A stretch of 64,000 nt of DNA, from NCBI RefSeq assembly GCF_009758015.1, contig NZ_WSEL01000002.1, forward strand, positions 42,811 through 106,810, read 5' to 3'. The notes below the pieces were generated by a model, which was given only the letters and a program-made list of their open reading frames with translations, was not told the DNA's origin and did not search any database. Source of the stretch: Ramlibacter pinisoli. GTDB lineage: Bacteria > Pseudomonadota > Gammaproteobacteria > Burkholderiales > Burkholderiaceae_C. Position 1 is the stretch's first letter; every line of letters begins with the position of its first letter. Of the stretch, positions 25,795-33,474 are shown one piece after another. The position numbers and the translations under genes were made by a program.

Positions 25795-26769
25795 ATGTCG
25801 CTCCTTCGCCGCCATCGGTGCACCGCCCTTCGCCTGCTCGTGCCGGCCCTGGGCGCGCTGCTCGCCGGCTGTTCCGGCAGCAAGGCGGCCGGCTACCAGG
25901 GCTATGTGGAAGGCGAGTACGTGAACGTCGCCTCGCCGGTGGCGGGCCGGCTCGACAGGCTGCTGGTGCAGCGCGGGCAGATGGTCGACGCGAAGGCGCC
26001 GCTGTTCAGCCTGGAATCGGAGCAGGAAGTCGCAGCCAAGCAGCAGGCCGACGAGCAGTTCAATTCCGCGCAGGCGCAACTCGCCGACCTGAAGGTGGGG
26101 CGCCGCCGGCCCGAGGTGGCGGTCACGCAGGCGCAGCTCGCCCAGGCCCGGGCCGCACTGGCCCAGGCGACGCTGCAGCTCCAGCGCGACGAGGCGCAGT
26201 TCGACGCCGGCGGCATCGCGCGCGGCCAGGTCGAGGATGCGCGCGCCAACCAGGCCATCAAGGCCGCACGGGTGCGCGAGCTCGAGGGGCTGCTCGACGT
26301 GAACCGGCTGCCGGCGCGCGACGACCAGATCCGCGCCCAGAGCGCGCAGGTCGCGGCGGCCCGTGCCGTGCAGAGCCAGGCGGCCTGGCGCCTGGATCAG
26401 AAGCGCCCGGCCGCGGGCCAGCAGGCCCTGGTCTCCGATACGTTGTACCGAGAAGGCGAGTGGGTGCCGGCGGGCAGCCCGGTGGTGCGGCTGCTGCCGC
26501 CCGGCAACGTGAAGCTGCGCTTCTTCGTCCCGGAACCGGCCGCCGGCGACCTGCGGCCGGGCCGCAGCGTCAATGTCGGCTGCGATGGCTGCGGCACCGG
26601 CCTCAGCGCCGTGGTGAGCTACGTCGCCAACGAAGCGGAGTACACGCCGCCCGTCATCTACAGCAACGAGACGCGCGCCAAGCTGGTGTTCCTGGTCGAG
26701 GCGCGGCCCACGCCGGAGAGCGCGGCGCGGCTGCGGCCCGGGCAACCCGTGTCGGTGACGCTGCCATGA
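25795..26769 (+). CDS. HlyD-type periplasmic adaptor lipoprotein
   Basis: This is a membrane fusion protein of an ABC export system. The signal ends in lipobox LLAGC (Cys26). Biotinyl-lipoyl half-motifs (YVNVASPVAGRLDRLLV) flank a long alpha-helical hairpin (about 80-200), and a beta-barrel and membrane-proximal part closes the protein (LRFFVPEPAAGDLRPG). It should connect the inner-membrane permease with the outer-membrane factor encoded three genes on. Its stop overlaps the ATPase start by four bases (ATGA), so translation is coupled. The closest familiar type is E. coli YbhG/YhiI. Confidence 0.85.
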   Translation: MSLLRRHRCTALRLLVPALGALLAGCSGSKAAGYQGYVEGEYVNVASPVAGRLDRLLVQRGQMVDAKAPLFSLESEQEVAAKQQADEQFNSAQAQLADLKVGRRRPEVAVTQAQLAQARAALAQATLQLQRDEAQFDAGGIARGQVEDARANQAIKAARVRELEGLLDVNRLPARDDQIRAQSAQVAAARAVQSQAAWRLDQKRPAAGQQALVSDTLYREGEWVPAGSPVVRLLPPGNVKLRFFVPEPAAGDLRPGRSVNVGCDGCGTGLSAVVSYVANEAEYTPPVIYSNETRAKLVFLVEARPTPESAARLRPGQPVSVTLP

Positions 26770-27710
26770 GCACGCCCGCCACCGACTGGGCGATCGACGT
26801 CCGGGGCCTGAACAAGCACTTCGGCAGCAAGCATGTCGTCAACGACCTGTCGATGCAGGTCGGCCGCGGCGAGATCTTCGGCTTCCTGGGGCCCAACGGC
26901 AGCGGCAAGACCACCTCGATCCGCATCATGTGCGGGCTGCTGACACCCGACTCCGGCTCCGGCACCTGCCTGGGCTACGACATCGTCAGGCAGAGCGGCG
27001 AGATCAAGCGGCGCGTGGGCTACATGACGCAGCGCTTCTCGTTCTGGGACGACCTGTCGATCCGCGAGAACCTCGACTTCGTCGCCCGCATGTACGGCAT
27101 GGCGGATCGCCGCGCCGCGGTCGACCGGGCGATCGACGGCCTGGGTCTCGGCGGCCGCGCGGCGCAGCTGGCCGGCGCGCTGTCGGGCGGCTGGAAGCAG
27201 CGCATGGCGCTGGCCGCCTGCATGCTGCACGAGCCCGAACTGCTGCTGCTGGACGAACCGACCGCCGGCGTCGACCCCGGCGCGCGGCGCGACTTCTGGG
27301 AGGAGCTGCATGCCCTGGCGGCGCGCGGCATCTCGGTGCTGGTCAGCACGCACTACATGGACGAGGCCGAGCGTTGCCACAAGCTGGCCTACATCGCCTA
27401 CGGCCGTCTGATGGCCCAGGGGACGGCCGAGGACATCATCGCGAGCCAGCAGCTCACGACCTGGGAAGTGGCGGGCGGCGACCTGGCGGCCGTCGCCGAA
27501 CGGCTGCGCGGCCGGCCGGGGGTCGAGCAGGTGGCCGCCTTCGGCTCCGCGCTGCACGTGACCGGACGCGATCCGGCGGCGCTGCAGGCCGCGCTGCAGC
27601 AGGCCCTGGCCGGCAGCGACTGCCGCGCCCAGCCGGCGGCCACCGGGCTGGAGGACGTGTTCATCCACCTCACCGAGCAATCGGTCGACAACTTCGGGCC
27701 GCCGGCGTGA
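26766..27710 (+). CDS. ABC exporter ATP-binding protein
   Basis: The 314-residue protein has all ABC motifs: Walker A GPNGSGKTT, Q-loop MTQRF, signature LSGGWKQR, Walker B LLLLDEP and the switch His in STHYMDE. It has one nucleotide-binding domain, whereas the E. coli YbhF relative has two fused, so it must act as a homodimer. The C-terminal 80 residues are an accessory domain ending LEDVFIHLTEQ, typical of drug and lipid exporters of the YbhF/CcmA group. It is placed between the adaptor and permease genes with overlapping stops and starts. Confidence 0.9.
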   Translation: MSTPATDWAIDVRGLNKHFGSKHVVNDLSMQVGRGEIFGFLGPNGSGKTTSIRIMCGLLTPDSGSGTCLGYDIVRQSGEIKRRVGYMTQRFSFWDDLSIRENLDFVARMYGMADRRAAVDRAIDGLGLGGRAAQLAGALSGGWKQRMALAACMLHEPELLLLDEPTAGVDPGARRDFWEELHALAARGISVLVSTHYMDEAERCHKLAYIAYGRLMAQGTAEDIIASQQLTTWEVAGGDLAAVAERLRGRPGVEQVAAFGSALHVTGRDPAALQAALQQALAGSDCRAQPAATGLEDVFIHLTEQSVDNFGPPA

Positions 27711-28837
27711 TGTTCTCGTTCACCCGCTGGTGGGCCATCGTGCAGAAGGAGTTCCTGCAGCTCAAGCGCGACCGCATCACCTTCGGCATGGTGCTGGGCA
27801 TCCCGATCATCCAGATCGTGCTGTTCGGCTATGCCATCAACACCGATCCCCGGCACCTGCCCACCGCCGTGGTGATGGCCGACCGCAGCGAGTTCACGCG
27901 CAGCTTCCTGGCGGCGATGAAGACCAGCGGCTACTTCGCCCTGGTCGACGAATTGCCGGACGAGGCGGCCGCCCACGCCGCCCTGGAACGCGGCGACGTC
28001 CAGTTCGTCGTCAACTTCCCGAGCGACTTCAGCCGCCGCCTGCTGCGCGGCGAGCGGCCGGCGCTGCTGGTCGAGGCCGATGCCACCGACCCGGCCGCCA
28101 CCGGCGCCGCCCTGGCCTCCGTGCGCGAGCTGGCGGCGGTGGTCGCCCGGCACGATCTCACCGGCGCGCTGGCGCCGCTGGCCGGCACGCCGGCGCCGTT
28201 CGAGGTGCGCGTGCACCGGCTGTACAACCCGGAAGGCATTGCCCAGCAGAACATCGTGCCGGGGCTGATGGGCGTCATCCTGACGATGACCATGGTGATG
28301 ATGACGGGGCTGGCGATGACCCGCGAGCGCGAACGCGGCACGATGGAGAACCTGCTCGCCATGCCGGCGCAGCCGCTGGAGGTGATGACGGGCAAGATCG
28401 TGCCCTACATCTTCATCGGGCTGGTGCAGGCCACCATCATCCTGCTGGCCGCGCTGTTCCTGTTCGGCGTGCCGTTCGTGGGCAGCGCGGTCGCGCTGTA
28501 CGCGGTGTCGCTGCTGTTCATCGCCGCCAACCTCACGGTCGGCATCACGATCTCCTCGGTCGCGCAGAACCAGCTGCAGGCGATGCAGCTGACGTTCTTC
28601 TTCTTCCTGCCGACGATGCTGCTGTCGGGCTTCATGTTCCCGTTCCGCGGCATGCCGGGCTGGGCGCAGGCGGTCGGCAACCTGCTGCCGGCCACCTGGT
28701 TCCACCGCCTGGTGCGCGGCATCCTGCTCAAGGGCAACGGCTGGGCGGACCTGTGGCCCAACATCTGGCCGCTGGTCGTGTTCACCGTCGTGATGATGGG
28801 CATCGCGCTGGTCTTCTACCGCAAGACGCTGGACTAG
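27710..28837 (+). CDS. ABC exporter permease (ABC2 type)
   Basis: The 375-residue permease has an N-terminal membrane helix (FGMVLGIPIIQIVLFGYAIN), a periplasmic loop of about 130 residues, and five helices in the C-terminal half. The coupling segment ERERGTMENLLAMP is characteristic of ABC-2 exporters. Its ATG shares one base with the preceding stop (TGATG). YbhFSR systems have two permeases; only one is encoded here, which implies a homodimer. The substrate cannot be read from sequence; drugs or lipids are the usual cargo. Confidence 0.88.
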   Translation: MFSFTRWWAIVQKEFLQLKRDRITFGMVLGIPIIQIVLFGYAINTDPRHLPTAVVMADRSEFTRSFLAAMKTSGYFALVDELPDEAAAHAALERGDVQFVVNFPSDFSRRLLRGERPALLVEADATDPAATGAALASVRELAAVVARHDLTGALAPLAGTPAPFEVRVHRLYNPEGIAQQNIVPGLMGVILTMTMVMMTGLAMTRERERGTMENLLAMPAQPLEVMTGKIVPYIFIGLVQATIILLAALFLFGVPFVGSAVALYAVSLLFIAANLTVGITISSVAQNQLQAMQLTFFFFLPTMLLSGFMFPFRGMPGWAQAVGNLLPATWFHRLVRGILLKGNGWADLWPNIWPLVVFTVVMMGIALVFYRKTLD

Positions 28838-28838
28838 C

Positions 28839-30275
28839 ATGCGGCGCGCCCTCGGCTCCCTGGCGCTGGCGGCGCTCGCGGCCTGCAGCAGCGAGCCGCT
28901 GCGCCCGCCGGCGGTCCCGGTGGTGGCGCAGTACACGGCCGGCGCCGTCGCCGAGGACCGGCTGGCACCGGGCCGGGACATCCCGGCGCAGTGGTGGACG
29001 CTGTTCCGCTCGCCTGCGCTCGACGCCCTGGTGCGCCGCTCGCTCGACAACAGCCCGACGCTGGCGCGGGTCCAGGCCCGGCTGCGGCAGGCCGAGGAGG
29101 ACCTGGGCGCGCGCAGCGGCGCGACGCTGCCACGGGTCGACGCCAGGCTGTCCGCCAACCGCATCGATGTCGATCCGCAGTCGGTCGGTGTGCCCCTTCC
29201 GGTGGCCATGCCGCTGGACCTGTATCTCGCCTCGGTCAGCGTGTCCTACACCTTCGACTTCGCCGGCGGCACGCGGCGCGAACTGGAAGGCCTGCGGGCC
29301 GAGGTCGACCACCAGGCCTACGAGCTGGAGGCGGCCCGCCTGATGCTGGCCGGCAATGTCGTCACCACGGCCATCCGGGAAGCGTCGCTGCGCGAGCAAC
29401 TCGCGCAGGGCGAAGCCATCGTGGCGCTGCAGGCACGCCAGCTCGTGATCGCCCAGCGCATGGAGGAACTGGGCGGGGCGGCCCGCCTCGACGTGCTGGC
29501 GCAGCAGCGCGAGCTGGCGCAGGCGCGCGCGACCCTGCCCGACCTGCGGCGCGACCTGGAGCGGATGCGGCACCGGCTGGCCGTCTACGCGGGCCTGCCG
29601 CCCGCCGCGCCCGACCTGCCGGTGTTCCGCCTGTCCGAGCTGCAGCTGCCGGACCCATTGCCGCTCAGCCTGCCGTCGCAGCTGGCGCGCCAGCGGCCCG
29701 ACATCCGCGCCGCCGAGGCCGTCCTCGCCCGCGCCGGCGCGCAGGTCGGTGTGGCCACCGCGCACCTGTACCCGCAGCTCACGCTGTCGGCCCAGCTGGG
29801 CACGCTGAGCACGAGCGGCGATGGCCTGTTCGGCGCCGGCACGGGTTTCTCCATCCTCGGCGCCTCGCTGGTGCAGCCGCTCTTTCGCGGCGGCGAGTTG
29901 CAGGCGCGCCGGCGCGCGGCCATCGCGGCCTACGAACAGGCCGGCGCCGCCTACCAGGAGGCGGTGCTGCAAGGGTTCCAGAACGTGGCCGACGCGCTGC
30001 GCGCGCTGGAAGCCGACGCGGCCCGCTTCAGCGAGCGCACCGATGCGGTCGGCCGCGCCCGCGGCTACTGCGACATCCTGGCCGCGCGGCTGCAGGCGGG
30101 CGGGGTCAGCCAGGCGGCCTTGCTCGAGGCCACGCGGCACTACCACCGCGCCCTGCAGGAACAGGCCCAGGCCGCGGCCGACCGCTACGCGGACTCGGCC
30201 GCGCTGCTGCAGGCCCTGGGCGGCGGCTGGTGGCAGCAGGCCGAGCGCGATCGGTCTCGCCCGGTGCTCCCCTAG
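28839..30275 (+). CDS. NodT-type outer-membrane efflux lipoprotein
   Basis: A lipobox (LAALAAC, Cys16) and two outer membrane efflux protein repeats (about 55-245 and 270-465) define a TolC-like channel of the NodT family that forms trimers through the outer membrane. Recognisable segments are WWTLFRSPALDALVRRSLDN at the first repeat and SLPSQLARQRPDIRAAEAVL at the second. It starts one base after the permease stop, completing a four-gene adaptor-ATPase-permease-channel operon. The end overlaps the convergent DUF1428 gene by four bases. Confidence 0.88.
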   Translation: MRRALGSLALAALAACSSEPLRPPAVPVVAQYTAGAVAEDRLAPGRDIPAQWWTLFRSPALDALVRRSLDNSPTLARVQARLRQAEEDLGARSGATLPRVDARLSANRIDVDPQSVGVPLPVAMPLDLYLASVSVSYTFDFAGGTRRELEGLRAEVDHQAYELEAARLMLAGNVVTTAIREASLREQLAQGEAIVALQARQLVIAQRMEELGGAARLDVLAQQRELAQARATLPDLRRDLERMRHRLAVYAGLPPAAPDLPVFRLSELQLPDPLPLSLPSQLARQRPDIRAAEAVLARAGAQVGVATAHLYPQLTLSAQLGTLSTSGDGLFGAGTGFSILGASLVQPLFRGGELQARRRAAIAAYEQAGAAYQEAVLQGFQNVADALRALEADAARFSERTDAVGRARGYCDILAARLQAGGVSQAALLEATRHYHRALQEQAQAAADRYADSAALLQALGGGWWQQAERDRSRPVLP

Positions 30276-30625
30276 GCCTGCACGATCACCTCGAAGCCGC
30301 CGAAGATCATCCGCTGCCCATCGAAGGGCATGGGGTCCATGCCTTCCTTGAGCCGCGGGTCCTCCATGGCCTTCTTCATGCCGACGTCGCGCACCGCCCT
30401 GGACGGCCAGACGATCCACGAAAACACCACCGTCTCGTCCGGCTTGCGCTGCACGGCCATGGGGAACGAGGTCACCTTGCCTTCCGGCACGTCGTCGCCC
30501 CAGCATTCGACGACCGACAGGGCGCCGTTGTCCTTGAAGACGGTGGACGCCTTCTGGGCGACGCCGCGGTAGTGCTCCTTCTTGGCCGTGGGCACGGCGA
30601 TGACGGATCCATCCACGTAGTTCAT
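30272..30625 (-). CDS. DUF1428 family protein
   Basis: The 117-residue protein matches the DUF1428 (YbaA-like) family, dimeric alpha/beta barrels related to the ABM fold. Landmarks are MNYVDGSVIAVPTAKKE at the start and a DPMPFDGQRMIFGGFEVIV end. The function is unknown. The start is secure because the conserved N-terminus follows the ATG directly, with GGAGA upstream. It converges with the outer-membrane channel gene and lies 91 bases from the end of queC on the same strand. Confidence 0.85.
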   Translation of the reverse strand: MNYVDGSVIAVPTAKKEHYRGVAQKASTVFKDNGALSVVECWGDDVPEGKVTSFPMAVQRKPDETVVFSWIVWPSRAVRDVGMKKAMEDPRLKEGMDPMPFDGQRMIFGGFEVIVQA

Positions 30626-30716
30626 GCAAGGTCTCCTTGTCGACGAGGCTGCGACGCGCAGCCCACAGGACGATGACGAACGATTGGCTGCAGTCTCGAC
30701 ACGCGTGTGTAACGAC

Positions 30717-31415
30717 TCATGGCTCCGCCGAGAACTGCTCCCATCCGCGCGACCGCAGCTTGCAGGCCGGACACTCGCCACAGCCGTAGCCCCACTCGTG
30801 CCACTGCGTGTGGTTGCCCACGTAGCAGCTGTGCGTCTCCTCCTTGATCAGCTCCACCAGCGGCTCGCCACCCAGGCGCTGGGCCATCCGCCACGTCCCC
30901 GCCTTGTCGATCCACATCAGCGGCGTCTCGATCACCACGCGCGAATCCAGCCCCAGCCCCAGGGCGATCTGCAGCGCCTTGAGCGTGTCGTCGCGGCAGT
31001 CGGGGTAGCCGCTGTAGTCGGTCTCGCACATGCCGCCCACCAGCACCGGCAGTTCGCGGCGGTAGGCCACCGCGGCGGCGAAGGTGAAGAAGAGCAGGTT
31101 GCGGCCGGGCACGAAGGTGTTGGGCAGGCCACCCTTCTCGTACGCGATCGCCTTGTCGGCCGTCAGCGCCGTGTCGCTGATCTGGCCCAGCAGGCCCAGG
31201 TCCAGCACATGGTCGTGGCCGAGTTTGGCGGCCCAGGGCGAGAACTCGGATTTCAGGCGCTGCAGGAAGGTGGTGCGGCACTGCAGTTCGACGTGGTGCC
31301 GCTGCCCGTAGTCGAAGCCGATGGTCTCCACGTGGGCGTAGCGGTCCAGCGCCCACGCGAGGCAGGTGGCGGAGTCCTGGCCGCCGGAGAAGAGGACGAG
31401 GGCGCGGGTGTGCAT
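30717..31415 (-). CDS. queC: 7-cyano-7-deazaguanine synthase
   Basis: QueC turns 7-carboxy-7-deazaguanine into preQ0 in an ATP-dependent amidation, a step in queuosine tRNA-modification and in 7-deazaguanine DNA-modification pathways. The PP-loop motif [11 protein letters not shown] lies at the N-terminus, and the C-terminal zinc ligands are in [20 protein letters not shown]. The length of 232 residues is normal. No other queuosine gene is adjacent. The downstream direction leads into the DUF1428 gene. Confidence 0.93.
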   Translation of the reverse strand: MHTRALVLFSGGQDSATCLAWALDRYAHVETIGFDYGQRHHVELQCRTTFLQRLKSEFSPWAAKLGHDHVLDLGLLGQISDTALTADKAIAYEKGGLPNTFVPGRNLLFFTFAAAVAYRRELPVLVGGMCETDYSGYPDCRDDTLKALQIALGLGLDSRVVIETPLMWIDKAGTWRMAQRLGGEPLVELIKEETHSCYVGNHTQWHEWGYGCGECPACKLRSRGWEQFSAEP

Positions 31416-31634
31416 GGTGGGCGCTCCGGGTGATCGACAGGATTGTGCGGAGCCGGCAAGACCCGCGCGGGATTCCGGTCGATCGAATCGAATCGAAGAG
31501 GGCGCGGCGGGGCGGGGCGCTCAGGCGCGCGCGGGACCACGCGCCATGGCTGTGTTGTCGCGGTGGAAGCCGGCGCCGATTTGGAGTACACCCCCAGCCT
31601 TCCGCACCCCGCGTGCCCTTGAGGAGACTGCGCC

Positions 31635-32309
31635 ATGAAGCTGTACTGCCATCCGGGTTCCACCACCTCGCGTGCCGTCATGTTGTTCGCGGCCGAGGCG
31701 CGCATCCCGGTCGAGCTGCAAGTGGTCGACCTGTTCACCGGCGAGCAGTACCAGCCTGCGTACGAGTCGATCAACCCCAACCACCTGGTGCCCGTGCTGG
31801 AGGACGGGAGCTTCCGGCTGACGGAGAGCTCGGCCATCCTGAAGTACCTGGCGGAGAAGACCGGCTCGGCCGCCTACCCGGCCGACCTGCAGCAGCGGGC
31901 GCGCGTCAACGAGGCGATGGACTGGGTCAACACGCAGCTGAACCGCGACTTCTGCTACGGCTTCGTCTACCCGCAGATCTTTTCCTTCCACAAGCGGCGC
32001 AGCGACGAGGCGCACCAGGCGCAGCTGGCCTGGGGACGCGAACGCGCCCAGGGCTGGCTGAAGGTGCTGGACAGCCACTTCCTCGGCGGCGGCAAGGCCT
32101 ACCTGTGCGGCGACAAGATCACCCTGGCCGACTACTTCGCGGCGCCCTTCGTGCACGTGGGCGAGCTGACCGGCAGCGACCTGGCGGCCTACCCGAATGT
32201 GCGCGCCTGGCTGGGCCGGCTGAAGGCCCTGCCGACCTGGAGCAAGACCTTCGAGGCCATCACGGCCTACGGCGCCTCGCTCCAGGGGCAGCCGCTGGTG
32301 GCGGTGTGA
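31635..32309 (+). CDS. Glutathione S-transferase family protein
   Basis: The 224-residue protein has the thioredoxin-fold glutathione site (MKLYCHPGSTTSRAVMLFAA; NPNHLVPVLEDG cis-Pro loop; LTESSAILKYL) and an all-helical C-terminal domain with an ITLADYFAAPF N-capping motif. Ser10 or Thr11 is a likely activating residue, so it is closer to theta-class than beta-class enzymes. It would conjugate or reduce electrophiles in the cytoplasm. It is transcribed away from queC and converges with the Bug receptor gene. Confidence 0.85.
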   Translation: MKLYCHPGSTTSRAVMLFAAEARIPVELQVVDLFTGEQYQPAYESINPNHLVPVLEDGSFRLTESSAILKYLAEKTGSAAYPADLQQRARVNEAMDWVNTQLNRDFCYGFVYPQIFSFHKRRSDEAHQAQLAWGRERAQGWLKVLDSHFLGGGKAYLCGDKITLADYFAAPFVHVGELTGSDLAAYPNVRAWLGRLKALPTWSKTFEAITAYGASLQGQPLVAV

Positions 32310-32351
32310 ATGGGGCGGCGGGGTCGGTCCCGCCGCCACGTCGCGCGGCGC

Positions 32352-33341
32352 TCAGTCCGCCGTCGCGCCCGACTGCTTGACCACCACGGCCCAGCGCTGG
32401 ATGTCGGCCTTGAGCATGCCGGCCAGTTCCTGCGGGCTGGTCATGTGCACCTCGGCGCCCTGGGCGGCGAACTTCTCGACGGTGTCCTTCTCCTTCAGGA
32501 TCTCGTTGATGTCGGCGTTGATCTTCTGCACCACGGTAGCCGGCGTGCCGCCGGTGGCGAAGATCGCGAACCAGGGGCTGACGTTGAAGGCCGGGTAGCC
32601 CAGTTCGGCGAAGGTGGGGATGTCCTTGAACGCCGGCGAGCGCTGCTTGCCGGTGACGGCCAGGCCCTTGAGCGTGCCGCTCTTGATGTGCTGTGCCACC
32701 GAGGGCAGGCTGGTGAACACCACCTGGATCTGGCCCGAGATCAGGTCCGTCAGGGCCGGCGCGGCGCCCTTGTACGGGATGTGGCTCATCTTCACGTTGG
32801 CGGCGCTGTTGAACATCTCGCCCAGCAGGTGGTTCACCGAGCCGTTGCCGGCCGAGCCGAACGACACCTGGCCCTTGCCGCTGCCCACGTAGGTCGCCAG
32901 GTCCTTGATGTTGTTGATCGGCAGCTTGGGGTTGGCCACGGCGACGAAGGGCACCTGGGCCAGGTTGGCCACGGCCGCGAAGTCGGCCTCGGGGTCGAAC
33001 GGCAGCTTCTTGTAGATGCTGGGGTTGATGGCGTGCGAGCCCACGTACGACATCAGCAGCGTGTAGCCGTCGGGCGCGGCCTTGGCCACCGCGTCCATGC
33101 CGATGTTGCCGCCGGCCCCGGCGCGGTTGTCCACCACCACCGGCTGGCCCCACTTCTCGGTCAGCTTCTGCGCCACGATGCGGGCCAGCGCGTCGCTGGC
33201 GCCGCCGGGCGTCTGCGGCACGACCAGGCGCACCGGCTTGTTGGGATAGGCCTGCTGGGCGTGCAGCGGGGCGGCGACGAGGAAGGGCGCGGCGAGGGCG
33301 GCCAGCAGGGCCGCCGGGCGGAAGCGGGGAGTGAGCGTCAT
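32352..33341 (-). CDS. Bug/TctC-family solute-binding protein
   Basis: This is a periplasmic substrate-binding protein of the Bug family, highly expanded in Burkholderiales. It has a signal peptide ending PLHAQQ, then YPNKPVRLVVPQTPGGASD, the family opening with the carboxylate-binding loop, and later AAPDGYTLLMSY and GSVNHLLGEMF. The 329-residue length is typical. Ligands are usually small carboxylates. No TctA/TctB membrane genes are nearby, the normal state for orphan Bug receptors. It may serve in sensing or use a distant permease. Confidence 0.9.
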   Translation of the reverse strand: MTLTPRFRPAALLAALAAPFLVAAPLHAQQAYPNKPVRLVVPQTPGGASDALARIVAQKLTEKWGQPVVVDNRAGAGGNIGMDAVAKAAPDGYTLLMSYVGSHAINPSIYKKLPFDPEADFAAVANLAQVPFVAVANPKLPINNIKDLATYVGSGKGQVSFGSAGNGSVNHLLGEMFNSAANVKMSHIPYKGAAPALTDLISGQIQVVFTSLPSVAQHIKSGTLKGLAVTGKQRSPAFKDIPTFAELGYPAFNVSPWFAIFATGGTPATVVQKINADINEILKEKDTVEKFAAQGAEVHMTSPQELAGMLKADIQRWAVVVKQSGATAD

Positions 33342-33474
33342 GGGTTTCTGGAAAGTGCTGGCGCGACCGCGCCGACAGGGGCGATTGTCCGCTGGCGGCG
33401 GTGGCGCGGAATCGGGCTTGTCCCGAGCGCGAAAGCTCCTGTTGGCCGCGACCGGGCGGGACGCGCAGGTCGCG

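Noticed and set aside
24643..26745. 700-residue version of the exported protein at 24643-25515
   Set aside because: The added 410 residues read antisense through the HlyD gene. A signal peptide and AGGAGG mark the true start at 25515.
30272..30276. Frameshift at the overlap of the channel gene and DUF1428
   Set aside because: The genes converge and both keep full family length, so a four-base 3' overlap is normal.
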